The notes beneath the pieces were generated by a model. The model had not been told where the DNA came from. It saw nothing but the letters and a program-made list of their open reading frames with translations, and did no database searches. This document shows positions 40,263 to 49,004 of a stretch of 64,000 nt of DNA, piece after piece. A program made the position numbers and the translations under genes. The stretch is taken from contig FLQS01000028.1 in NCBI GenBank assembly GCA_900078375.1, forward strand, positions 1-64,000, written 5' to 3'. Positions within the stretch are counted from its first letter, which is position 1. Every line of letters begins with the position of its first letter. This DNA comes from an uncultured Mycobacterium sp. GTDB taxonomy: Bacteria; Actinomycetota; Actinomycetes; Mycobacteriales; Mycobacteriaceae.

Positions 40263-41165
40263 CTACTTGAGAATCTTCCTGAGGTGGCTCATCAGTGTTC
40301 GGGTGCCGGACTCCCCCAGCTGGTCGTGTAACGCCGCAGCCAGCGCACCTGGCTCGTCGTGGAAGTTGCGAACGGCCCGAGTGAGCGAGCGCAAGGGCGG
40401 TGCCCCTGTATCGCGACCGGATTTCTCGCGGTCGATGCCGTCCGTCAGTCCGTCACCCGCGTCCGCCTCTCCCGCACCACCGCCTGACCCCTTGCGGCCA
40501 GCGTTCCACCGGATTACCTGTTGTTCGAGCGGTACTTGAGCCAAGGTCCTCGCTTCGCGGATCGCGAGATCTCCCCGGCGAAGGGCCTGCTGCAAGTCGG
40601 GTGCGAGTTTGAGCAGAGCAAGCCGCTGGCTGACCCACGTCTTGCTCTTACGAAGATGATCCGCCGCCTGGTCTGCTCGGCCGAATTCCTGAACCAGGCT
40701 GGCCACCGCCTTGGCTTCCTCGATGACGTCGAACCCTGAACGATCGACGTTCTCGGCGATGATCGCGCTCAGAAGTGTGCCGCGATCGACAGCCAACTCG
40801 TCTTTGACGACGATGTCGAGGGTGGTCCGGCCAAACTTGTGCGCCGCTGCGAGGCGGCGGTTGCCGAGGATCACCACCCAACGTGCGGTCAGCGCTGCGT
40901 CGGGGTACAGGTTTAAGAACGCCTGTCGTGTCACGGCCACGACAGGTTGGAGCTGAAACTCGGCGATCGAGGCCAATTCCGCCAAATCGCCGACCGAGTC
41001 GCGCGGGTTATGGGGGTTGCCCACCAAATCCCGCAGCGGAACCGACCGCGACAATGCAGACCGCGACGGAGCCATCGACGACTGAGCGGTTCCATCCACG
41101 GAGGAGTCATCTCCGACGGCGTCGACTAGCGATTCGAAGGACTTCACACCACCACGCGCCATCAT
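40263..41165 (-). CDS. parB: ParB-family partition protein
   Basis: ParB binds centromere sites and cooperates with ParA to segregate the plasmid. The 300-aa product has the N-terminal ParB/Srx nuclease-like fold with VGNPHNPRDSV (arginine patch) and VVILGNRRLAAAHKFG (the GxRRxxA box). A helix-turn-helix follows (LRKSKTWVSQRLALLKLAPD). The C-terminus is basic and predicted helical. The start overlaps the parA stop by four bases, giving a parA-parB operon on the minus strand. Five copies of a 16-bp palindrome flank the operon and are its probable binding sites. Confidence 0.88.
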   Translation of the reverse strand: MMARGGVKSFESLVDAVGDDSSVDGTAQSSMAPSRSALSRSVPLRDLVGNPHNPRDSVGDLAELASIAEFQLQPVVAVTRQAFLNLYPDAALTARWVVILGNRRLAAAHKFGRTTLDIVVKDELAVDRGTLLSAIIAENVDRSGFDVIEEAKAVASLVQEFGRADQAADHLRKSKTWVSQRLALLKLAPDLQQALRRGDLAIREARTLAQVPLEQQVIRWNAGRKGSGGGAGEADAGDGLTDGIDREKSGRDTGAPPLRSLTRAVRNFHDEPGALAAALHDQLGESGTRTLMSHLRKILK

Positions 41166-41905
41166 CGAACTCCGATCAAGCCCACCGGGCGCGTGGCCGG
41201 CGCCGTGTCGAGCTCATCAGCCAGGTTGCGATAGTCCTGTGCTGCCAGTTGGGACACCTTGTCATTGGGGTACTGAGTGACGACCAGGCCCTCGCTGCTG
41301 GCGTTGGTATGAATCATGTAGTGCCTGACGGCGGTCTCGGCTAGGGGGTAACCACGCATGTGAACGAACCGCTGGGTCTCTTCCAACCACTTCCGGCCGT
41401 CGCGCGCGTGCCAGTCATTGATGAAAACGCGGTAGGGGAGGCCGCGCGGTTCCAAGATCTTTCGGATCGTGCGCGCGGTCGGGTCAAAACACATTGGCTG
41501 GGTCAACATGGGCACCAACACCTCGTCGGTCACATCCAGGACGACTCGCAGCGCCTCAGCTGAGTAGCCGTCGCCGAGGCCGTCCCCGGCAGAGTCGGGA
41601 TCGAGGTCGAACCAACCGGGGGTGTCGACATACACTTCCGCGATTCCGGGCAGGTTGTTGAGCTGAGCGAGCCAGTCGAGGGGATCGTCGTGTGCCTGAA
41701 TGAGATGGAACGGCAATTCATCGACTCGGTTTCCCCACCACAAGGCAGAACCTTGGGGATCGATAGAGACCGCCGCCACGGGGGAGGACGCGTTGGGATC
41801 GCCTTTGGCGGCGAGCTTCTCGGCGCGGACAGCGGCAAGGTTGACGGTGCCGGTGCTCTTGCCGACTCCGCCTTTCTGGTTGAGGAGAGTGACGACTTTG
41901 GTCAT
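41162..41905 (-). CDS. parA: ParA-family partition ATPase
   Basis: ParA is the ATPase that drives plasmid segregation. The 247-aa product has the deviant Walker A KGGVGKST right at the N-terminus (MTKVVTLLNQKGGVGKSTGT), the switch strand AVSIDPQGSA and the Walker B VYVDTPGWFD. It lacks an N-terminal HTH domain, so it is the type Ib/short form or relies on ParB for repression. The start was set at ATG 41905 with AAGGA upstream, because the longer frame to 42073 adds sequence that overlaps the parS site at 42079 region and carries no domain. Confidence 0.88.
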   Translation of the reverse strand: MTKVVTLLNQKGGVGKSTGTVNLAAVRAEKLAAKGDPNASSPVAAVSIDPQGSALWWGNRVDELPFHLIQAHDDPLDWLAQLNNLPGIAEVYVDTPGWFDLDPDSAGDGLGDGYSAEALRVVLDVTDEVLVPMLTQPMCFDPTARTIRKILEPRGLPYRVFINDWHARDGRKWLEETQRFVHMRGYPLAETAVRHYMIHTNASSEGLVVTQYPNDKVSQLAAQDYRNLADELDTAPATRPVGLIGVR

Positions 41906-42078
41906 GAGTGAAGGGTCCTTCGATAGCTTGGTCAAAGCGGCGGGCCCGAATCCTGGGCAGGACTTGAAGATACTTGGCCGATGGTCAAACCGTACCGCGG
42001 ACACGCTGAACTTTTGGTTACATTCGTGCCAGGTCCCCAAGGACTTCTCCGTGCCGCGAAGGCGCCGGCTCAAAGGCA

Positions 42079-42094
42079 GTTTTCCGCGGAAAAC
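42079..42094. other. Putative parS site 3
   Basis: A perfect copy of GTTTTCCGCGGAAAAC, 174 bases upstream of the parA start. Together with sites 4 and 5 it forms a cluster over about 225 bases. Confidence 0.7.
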
Positions 42095-42167
42095 TCGAGG
42101 CTGTTGATCCGGTATCTGCGAACTTCGAAGATGAAATGGTCACAGGCCCGCCCGCCTTGACACTTCA

Positions 42168-42183
42168 GTTTTCCGCGGAAAAC
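42168..42183. other. Putative parS site 4
   Basis: A perfect copy of the 16-bp palindrome, extended to 20 bp (CAG...CTG), 89 bases from site 3. Confidence 0.7.
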
Positions 42184-42287
42184 TGGAGTGAATCAGAGCG
42201 GCAGGCGAGGCGTCCATTCGGACGACCGGCCGATGAAGTAGTGTGCTCAAACTCGTTTGACCTGCAGTTACGGTGACCACGGCACCA

Positions 42288-42303
42288 GTTTTCCGCGGAA
42301 AAC
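42288..42303. other. Putative parS site 5
   Basis: A perfect copy of GTTTTCCGCGGAAAAC, 120 bases beyond site 4 and the last of the cluster upstream of parA. Confidence 0.7.
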
Positions 42304-43641
42304 CGGCAACGCCCGTTCCGTCTCGGATGCGCGGTCATGGGCCGGGGGAGGGGCGCATGAGGACCATTCGCTCTGTCGTGAGGATAAATCCTGCGGCACG
42401 CTCGGCGGAGCCCGCACGTGTGACTGGGATGCTCAGAAACGTGCGAGGGGGTCGCAAGGAGGTGGTCCATTGTCTGCCGAAGTTTGACCGACTTCGCGCC
42501 GCGAAAGCCTGTCCTCGCCGGGGCGCGCACATCCGCACTCGCGTCCCCCGGCAGGTCTGGGCAGCGCCGTCGGAGTGCGGGATCGCGGGGGAGTCCAAGC
42601 GGGGTACCGTCGCGTCTATCAAGGGCCCTCGGGGCGGGTCGAATCCCCGAAACCGCCTCGAAGACTTAGTGCGTGAATACCTCGGGGTCCGCCGCATCTG
42701 CAGGCGCGGCAACGTCGCAGCCAAATGCCTTTTACAGGGAAAATTCGCGGGCCCCCATGCGGCGGAGACTCGGGGGAGTGGTCGCGCCGTCGTCTGTAGT
42801 GGCGCGATGTGAACGTAGGGGGAAACACGGGGCTTCAGCGGCGCACCACCGCGACGAATTTCACCGGGAGCTGAGCATTGGCCGCGCTTAAGCCGTTGAT
42901 GTGTCGTGCCCGACTGTGTCACGACGGCGTCATCGACTCGGGCTTGCAGGACCGCAATCACCTCCGATGTCGCGCCTTCGGGCCCGGCGGACAGCGCGGT
43001 CACGGGGTTGCGCGCGATGCGGCTCAAGGGTTGGCCCAGGAAGGCGGAAGCCGTTTACTGCGACATCCAGGCCCGCGACGAGGGCCTCGACTGCGGCGGA
43101 GGCGGTGGTCGGCGCCGGCCACCGCCGCAGCGGTCGATGCAGGGTCACCGGCGGCAACGACCACGGCACGCACTGCACTCCGGCCCAGCTTTGGTCGCTT
43201 GCTCGATGCTCGCAGGCTCTCACTGGCGACGTCCACCCAGCGCGGAAATCCCACGGTATACAGGGTCAGCCGGCGGGGGAGCAGCGCATGCGGGATTGCT
43301 GCATGTGCGACGTCTTCGAGACCCGCAACGGCCTCACGTAAGGGGACATCGCCCATCTCGATAGACAACTGGTAGACGATCCACCCCAATCAATCGTGTA
43401 CGGAACCAATAGCGCGGTACTGCAGCGATCTCCAGGAACGGACAGGTCAGCGACGTGCGGCGCCCCAAACCGGTGTCCGCCACTGACCACAGGACCTCTG
43501 GGCTTCGAGGCGCTAATCGAAACTCCTCAGATTCCGGCGCCGTGAACGTGCACGTCAACGTGGATCTTTGGGTCGGCTCTGACAGAATGCAAAGCGACAC
43601 GGTGATGCAGCACGTGGCGCGTGTGTGCAGAAGGAGGGACT
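42304..43641. other. Region without confident genes, probably decayed coding sequence
   Basis: Over 1.3 kb no frame combines a start signal, a plausible composition and a family. On the minus strand, coding-like sequence appears to jump between frames: 43389-43100 encodes MGDVPLREAVAGLEDVAHA, the next part encodes VEALVAGLDVAVNGF in a second frame, and then RIARNPVTALSAGPEGATSE in a third (near 43000). This suggests a pseudogene with several frameshifts. A GAGGGACT-type ribosome site for the following gene lies at the right end. Confidence 0.35.
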
Positions 43642-44604
43642 GTGGCGAGGTCGGATTTGGTCATCGACTTGGTCGAGGCTCAACAGCGTGGCGATAACAA
43701 CAGGTTCCGGATGCTGGTGGAAGCGATCATCGCCGAGGAACGCAGTAATCAGCACCATCTCGTCGCCGACCGGCTTTCGGAGCTGATCACCACCGCTGGC
43801 TCCCGTGGTCTTCTGGCGCGTGACGATTCGGCCCGCCAGGTCGCCGACTTGATTCAAGAGGTTGTCCCGAAGCGGCGGCTCTTCGACGTGCAGATGGATT
43901 CGCGCGTCTCGTCGGCCATCAGTGAAGTCGTCGAAGAGCATCATCGTAGCGAGTTGTTGCGCAGCCACGGCCTGGAACCGCGCAACCGCATACTGCTCGA
44001 AGGACCGCCCGGCAATGGCAAGACGTCATTGGCTGAAGCGATCGCCGCCGAGCTGATGGTGCCCTTCTACGTGGTGCGCTACGAGGGGGTGGTGTCCAGT
44101 TTCCTTGGCGAGACGACGAGCCGGCTCGATCACGTCTTCGAATTCGCCCGCACCCGTCGCTGCGTGCTGTTCTTCGACGAATTCGACACGATCGCCAAGG
44201 AACGTGCCGACGCTCATGAGACGGGCGAGATCAAACGGGTCGTATCCACGTTGCTGCTGCAGATCGACCGGCTGCCGTCTCATGTCGTGGCCGTTTGCGC
44301 CACCAACCACGGGGAACTTCTCGACCGAGCGGCGTGGCGGAGGTTTCAATTGCGACTGCCGCTGGAACCGCCTTCGCGTGCTCAGGCCACTGACTTCCTT
44401 GAACGTCTGCGGATCAAGCTCGGCGGCAACCTCGGCCAGACCCCGCGGACGCTGGCCGACAAACTGGCCGGCGCCAGTTACGCCGAGATCGAAGAGTTCG
44501 CCCAGGACGTGATGCGCCGCTACGTCCTTTCGCTTCCGGAGGCACGCGTCGAAGACGTAGTGCGCGAACAACTTAAGCAGCGGCACGCGTTGAGAAACCT
44601 GTGA
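43642..44604 (+). CDS. ietA: AAA+ ATPase of an IetAS-type system
   Basis: The 320-aa product is a compact AAA+ ATPase with Walker A GPPGNGKTS (about residue 123), Walker B CVLFFDEFDT, a sensor-1-like AVCATNH and an arginine-finger-like AAWRRFQLRL. It overlaps the start of a subtilase gene by four bases. Such an ATPase-subtilase pair is the architecture of IetAS, first described as an incompatibility/exclusion determinant of Agrobacterium plasmids and later as an anti-phage system. The start was set at GTG 43642 with AAGGAGG upstream; a GTG at 43621 would add seven residues. The name is by architecture; no search was run. Confidence 0.75.
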   Translation: MARSDLVIDLVEAQQRGDNNRFRMLVEAIIAEERSNQHHLVADRLSELITTAGSRGLLARDDSARQVADLIQEVVPKRRLFDVQMDSRVSSAISEVVEEHHRSELLRSHGLEPRNRILLEGPPGNGKTSLAEAIAAELMVPFYVVRYEGVVSSFLGETTSRLDHVFEFARTRRCVLFFDEFDTIAKERADAHETGEIKRVVSTLLLQIDRLPSHVVAVCATNHGELLDRAAWRRFQLRLPLEPPSRAQATDFLERLRIKLGGNLGQTPRTLADKLAGASYAEIEEFAQDVMRRYVLSLPEARVEDVVREQLKQRHALRNL

Positions 44605-47192
44605 CTGCCCCGCGGCCACCGTTGTCTTTCGGACGCCCGGTCGCCGGCCGCATCCCCACGGGTACCCCGCGCTTCCCCGGCAGCGCCTCGGGGCCGGGTC
44701 CTGCACGTCAGCGCGAACGCCTGGAACCGCAGTTCAGCGCGCTCCAGCAGGCCCTAGATGCGGGCCGGGTCGAGGTCGCCGGCGAGACAGCCGAAGCCGA
44801 TCCCGAACTGGTCGTGGTGTTTGACCTCGCCGGTACCGTCGCAGAGTTTGCCAGGGCCGCAAGGGAAGTCCCCGGCTTAGAGTTTCTTCTCGAAGTCGAC
44901 GGCGAGGAGTTCGAACCCGACGATGATTTTCACCTCGCACGGGGTGGACGCCGTAGCACCGACACCATCACCGACAGCCTCTACGTCGTGATGTCGAACG
45001 CTGAGGCTGTCGCGCAGCTGTTGTCGTTATTTGGACAGTGGCAACGGGATCCACGCGGCCCCTTACCAAGGGGAATGGCGCCGCTGCGCAACGTGTTCGC
45101 CCTGCTTCGTGAGGTCCGCCGGTGGGGTCCGCAAGATCGAGTTCGCGAAACTGGACTACTCGAGCAGTGGCGCGAGACTGTCGAACTCGTCGGGCAGTCA
45201 GCCACGTTCGCGCGTGTCGAGATCGAACTCTGGTATCGCCGCGACGCGGGCCGCCGCGCGCAGGCACAAGCAGAAGTGGCTACCATCGTCGCCGAGGCGG
45301 GCGGTCGCGTGGTCGATCGGGTTACCGTAGAGGGGATCGACTACCACGCGATGTTGGCTGACATCCCCTACGGTCAAGTCGAATCTGTGTTGCAACAAGG
45401 GCCCGAAGCAATAGCGCTGCTGACCACGGACAGCGTCATGTACGTTTCTCCGTCGCGCCCGATGTCGATCGCGAGCGCCGCGGCCACCGACGAAGCTCTC
45501 GACCCCGCACGATTCAGTGTGGCTCCAAGTAACAACTTGGCGCGGGTAGCACTGCTGGACGGTGTGCCGATGGCTGGCCACACCGCCCTCAGTGGGCGCC
45601 TGATCATCGACGATCCTGATCAAATCTCGCAGGGCTACACCAGTTCTCAAATGCACCACGGGACAGCCATGGCATCGCTGATCTGCCACGGCGACCTCAA
45701 CGGCGACGGACCACCGAGCATCAGACGGGTCTACGTTCGCCCCATCATGCAGCCCCATCCGTTCTTCGCCGATCGTGAAATCGTGCTGCCCGACCGACTC
45801 CTCGTGGACCTCATCCACCGGGCGTTTCGCCGGATGTTCGAAGCTGACGGATCGTCTCCGCCAGCGGCGCCCAGCGTCCGCGTGGTCAACCTGTCCATCG
45901 GTGACCCCATTCAGATGTTCATCCGCCGGATCAGCCCCCTAGCGAAGCTTCTCGACTGGCTTTCTCACCGTTACAACGTCGTCGTCCTGGTCAGCGCAGG
46001 CAATCACGACATCGACGTCACCGTCCCAGCTGCGGTGCTAGCCGACCCGGACGCGCTACGTCGATCCGTTGCCACCGCCATGCACGAACGCGCCCGGCAT
46101 CGACGCATCCTGTCCCCGGCTGAGGCGATCAACGTTCTAACGATCGGCGCTCTGCACCTCGACCAGGCCGCCACACCAGCCAGCGACACGGTTCTGGACA
46201 CCGCCGGGACCGGGATGCCGGCGCTCTACAGTCCGGTGGGATTCGGCCATCACAATTCCGCCAAGCCAGAGGTGCTGTTGCCCGGTGGACGCAGTCTGCA
46301 CCTGCGTCCGCCGGTCGCGGAGGGCGACACGACCCTCTACGCGGCCGAGACGACCGTCAGCGGGCCAGGTATTCGCGTGGCAGCTCCGGGGACCGGTGGC
46401 GCAGTTACCTCGACGGCCTACACCCACGGCACCAGCAACGCAACCGCGCTAGCAACACGCGCGGTCGACGGCATCTTCGACGTCTTGGAGTCACTGCAGC
46501 CGCAAGACGGCGAATCGCCCTTTCCTGCAGCGGAGTACCATCCCGTGCTCGCTAAGACGCTGCTAGTGCACGCTGCTTCATGGGGGCCGCTCAGAGGAGA
46601 GATCGAGCGAGTCATCGCCAACAACAACCTTGACCGCCGGGCTATTTCACGCCTACTGGGGTACGGAGCCGTCGAAAATGCGCGGGTAGCCACCGCCACC
46701 TCGCATCGGGTGCTCTTGCTGGGCGCCGGGTCGATCTCTGCCGACCAACGCCAGACGTTCACCCTTCCACTCCCAATCAGCCTGGCCGCCACCACAGAAT
46801 GGCGCCGGCTCACCATCACCCTAGGCTGGCTTTCTGAGGTAAATCCGCGCACGCGCAAGCATCGGATGGCTCGGTTATCGTTCGATCCAGACGGCGACAA
46901 CCTGGGGGTTGAACGCACCGAGGCCGAGTACTGGGTCGCGCGAGCCGGAACCGTGCAGCACGAGATCCTCGACGGGCAGCGCGCAGTCGCCTTCGCTGTC
47001 GGTGACGCCTTACAGATCGGGGTCGACTGCCGCGTCGACGCTGGCCGCCTTTCCGCGCCAGTGCGATTCGGCGTCGCCGCCACCCTCGAAGTCGGCACCT
47101 CAATCCGAGCTGACATCCAGGCGGAGGTCCGTCAGCAACTCCAGATCCGCCTGCGCGACAGGGCACGGCAGAGGGGTCTGCTGCACGAATAG
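44601..47192 (+). CDS. ietS: Subtilisin-like serine protease of an IetAS-type system
   Basis: The 863-aa protein has a long N-terminal region (residues 1-310) and an S8 protease domain with Asp320 (VALLDGVPM), His353 (MHHGTAMAS) and Ser612 (HGTSNATAL). A beta-rich C-terminal domain follows. There is no signal peptide, which suggests cytoplasmic action as in IetS and unlike mycosins. The GTG start overlaps the ATPase stop (GTGA). The last six codons, including the TAG stop, are provided by the left end of an IS inserted at 47174. Without it the frame would end five residues later (after ARQ) at a TAA now at 48458, so the enzyme should be intact. Confidence 0.82.
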   Translation: MTAPRPPLSFGRPVAGRIPTGTPRFPGSASGPGPARQRERLEPQFSALQQALDAGRVEVAGETAEADPELVVVFDLAGTVAEFARAAREVPGLEFLLEVDGEEFEPDDDFHLARGGRRSTDTITDSLYVVMSNAEAVAQLLSLFGQWQRDPRGPLPRGMAPLRNVFALLREVRRWGPQDRVRETGLLEQWRETVELVGQSATFARVEIELWYRRDAGRRAQAQAEVATIVAEAGGRVVDRVTVEGIDYHAMLADIPYGQVESVLQQGPEAIALLTTDSVMYVSPSRPMSIASAAATDEALDPARFSVAPSNNLARVALLDGVPMAGHTALSGRLIIDDPDQISQGYTSSQMHHGTAMASLICHGDLNGDGPPSIRRVYVRPIMQPHPFFADREIVLPDRLLVDLIHRAFRRMFEADGSSPPAAPSVRVVNLSIGDPIQMFIRRISPLAKLLDWLSHRYNVVVLVSAGNHDIDVTVPAAVLADPDALRRSVATAMHERARHRRILSPAEAINVLTIGALHLDQAATPASDTVLDTAGTGMPALYSPVGFGHHNSAKPEVLLPGGRSLHLRPPVAEGDTTLYAAETTVSGPGIRVAAPGTGGAVTSTAYTHGTSNATALATRAVDGIFDVLESLQPQDGESPFPAAEYHPVLAKTLLVHAASWGPLRGEIERVIANNNLDRRAISRLLGYGAVENARVATATSHRVLLLGAGSISADQRQTFTLPLPISLAATTEWRRLTITLGWLSEVNPRTRKHRMARLSFDPDGDNLGVERTEAEYWVARAGTVQHEILDGQRAVAFAVGDALQIGVDCRVDAGRLSAPVRFGVAATLEVGTSIRADIQAEVRQQLQIRLRDRARQRGLLHE

Positions 47193-47243
47193 GTGACATC
47201 TGAGTTGGCTTGCCCAGCATGGGCGGGCTGGAAGGATGTCCCC

Positions 47244-47552
47244 ATGGCAAGGCCCTACCCCCGCGAGTTCCGCGACGACGTCGTCCGGGTCGCTCGCAAC
47301 CGCGATGACGGTGTAACGATCGAGCAGATCGCCACCGATTTCGGAGTGCACCCGATGACGCTGCAGAAATGGCTCCGTCAGGCCGACATCGACGAAGGCA
47401 CCAAGCCCGGCAAGAGCGCCAGCGAGTCCGGTGAGCTGCGCGAAGCCCGACGGCGGATCAAACTGCTAGAGCAAGAGAACGAGGTGCTGCGCCGGGCCGC
47501 AGCGTATTTATCGCAGGCCAATCTGCCGGGAAAAGGGTCTACCCGCTCGTGA
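47244..47552 (+). CDS. IS3-family transposase OrfA (copy 1)
   Basis: The 102-aa protein has an HTH domain (TIEQIATDFGVHPMTLQKWL) and a leucine-zipper-like helix (LREARRRIKLLEQENEVLRR). It is the DNA-binding part of the transposase. GGAAAAGG near its 3' end is a candidate slippery site for -1 frameshifting into orfB. The ATG at 47244 has GAAGGATG upstream. Only the fused OrfAB would be active. Confidence 0.88.
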   Translation: MARPYPREFRDDVVRVARNRDDGVTIEQIATDFGVHPMTLQKWLRQADIDEGTKPGKSASESGELREARRRIKLLEQENEVLRRAAAYLSQANLPGKGSTRS

Positions 47553-48406
47553 AAGAGCTCGCCGCCGACGGGATCCCCGTCGCGGTGACGTGCCGGGTAC
47601 TCAAGCTCTCCCGCCAACCGTATTACCGCTGGCTGGCCGACCCCATCACCGAGGCCGAACTCATCGAGGCCTACCGCGCCAATGCGCTGTTCGACGCGCA
47701 CGCAGACGATCCGGAGTTCGGCTACCGCTACCTCGTGGAGGAGGCGCGCGATGCCGGCGAGCCGATGGCCGAGCGCACCGCATGGCGGATCTGCTCGCAG
47801 AATCGACTGTGGAGCGTGTTTGGTAAGAAACGCGGCAAGAACGGCAAAGTCGGGCCGCCGGTGCACGACGATCTTGTCGAGCGTGACTTCACCGCTGAAG
47901 GGCCAAATCAGTTGTGGCTCAGTGACATCACTGAGCACCGCACCGGTGAGGGCAAGCTCTACCTCTGTGCGATTAAGGACGTGTTCTCCAACCGGATCGT
48001 CGGCTACAGCATCGACTCCCGAATGAAGTCACAACTGGCCATCCGGGCACTACACAGCGCGGTAGCCCGACGCGGAGATGTCGCGGGGTGCATTCTGCAC
48101 TCGGATCGCGGATCTCAGTTCCGGTCAAGGAAATTCGTACACGCCTTGAATCAACACGAGATGGTCGGCTCTATGGGCCGTGTCGGAGCCGCCGGCGACA
48201 ACGCCGCCATGGAGAGCTTCTTTAGCCTGCTGCAGAAGAACGTGCTCGACCGCCGCCGCTGGGACACCCGAGAACAACTCCGCATCGCGATCGTCACCTG
48301 GATCGAGCGCACCTACCACCGGCGCCGCCGCCAGTCCGGCCTCGGGCGGTTGACCCCGATCGAATTCGAAGCAATCATGACCACACCGGCCAGTCAGGCC
48401 GCGTGA
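47549..48406 (+). CDS. IS3-family transposase OrfB, DDE domain (copy 1)
   Basis: The 285-aa frame holds the integrase-like catalytic core. The DDE residues lie in LWLSDITEHR, CILHSDRGSQF and NAAMESFFS. An HTH_21-type region precedes it (YRYLVEEARDAGEPMAERTA). It starts with a GTG overlapping the orfA stop and is expected mainly as an OrfAB fusion. It appears complete. Confidence 0.9.
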   Translation: MKELAADGIPVAVTCRVLKLSRQPYYRWLADPITEAELIEAYRANALFDAHADDPEFGYRYLVEEARDAGEPMAERTAWRICSQNRLWSVFGKKRGKNGKVGPPVHDDLVERDFTAEGPNQLWLSDITEHRTGEGKLYLCAIKDVFSNRIVGYSIDSRMKSQLAIRALHSAVARRGDVAGCILHSDRGSQFRSRKFVHALNQHEMVGSMGRVGAAGDNAAMESFFSLLQKNVLDRRRWDTREQLRIAIVTWIERTYHRRRRQSGLGRLTPIEFEAIMTTPASQAA

Positions 48407-48438
48407 CCGAAACTGTCACCTGATCGTGCAGCAGACCC

Positions 48439-49004
48439 GAGCACGACAACGCGGCCATAAAGAGGCGGCCGCCAGGAAGAAGACCCTGACGACCGGCTCA
48501 TCCACGCTACTTAGCGGTGCGAAGCGTGACGGGTTAACAAGACACTCGACTCGTTGTGACACTTCGCATTGCCAGCATGCGCCGAAGGGACCTGGCGGCC
48601 GAACAGCGGTGGGTTCGTCGCTGACGGCCGGTCGCGATGACGATGTTGACGACGGCCGCCTGATCGCAGTCGGACCCGTCGGCATCGGTTTCAGCGCATC
48701 AATGCTCCCACATCGGTGCGGTTTGCTCGACCCCACAATTGCCCTCTATGGCCGATCGGGACCGGGAACGGCATGGAGAACTCGCTGAACCAGCGAATGA
48801 GGGTGCAGGTTGACGTCGCTTTTCGGCGCTTTCGAGTGTCGGGTCAAGAGCATGAGGCGACGTGGTCACTTGGGAAAAGTTCTCGAACAACAGATCCGAT
48901 GCGCTGCGGCGAATCTGGCGGGGCGGCCCATTGACTGGCCCGGCGACTGTTGTTGCACGCCTGACGCCGGGTTTGCGATCGCGCACGGGGGTGGTGGTCG
49001 GGGC
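48439..49004. other. Region without recognised gene
   Basis: These 566 bases lie between the IS and the helicase gene on the minus strand. The first 22 bases contain the displaced original end of the subtilase gene. No further open frame has a convincing start or composition. Confidence 0.4.

Larger units (their letters stand above)
47174..48438 (+). mobile_element. IS3-family insertion sequence, copy 1
   Basis: The element is 1265 bp long. Its ends are imperfect inverted repeats (GGGTCTGCTGCACGA at the left and its complement at the right, extending to about 25 bp with mismatches). A 3-bp GAG duplication flanks it on both sides, typical of IS3-family transposition. It carries overlapping orfA and orfB. 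It inserted into the last codons of the subtilase gene. Confidence 0.9.

Noticed and set aside
38336..42094. CRISPR array or tandem spacer structure in the maintenance region
   Set aside because: The 16-bp palindromes are irregularly spaced with gaps of 90 to 1800 bases, and the 14-bp repeats have no spacers.
42273..43027. Open frames on both strands of 150-230 aa in the region upstream of the ATPase gene
   Set aside because: Composition is Arg-rich and typical of shadow frames in GC-rich DNA, they overlap each other, and no domain is visible.
43642..44604. The AAA+ ATPase as a displaced EccA of the ESX system
   Set aside because: It lacks the N-terminal TPR domain and the length of EccA (about 600 aa) and is coupled to a subtilase gene, which fits IetAS.
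44601..47192. The subtilase as a second mycosin
   Set aside because: There is no signal peptide or C-terminal membrane helix, and it is coupled to an AAA+ ATPase far from the ESX genes.
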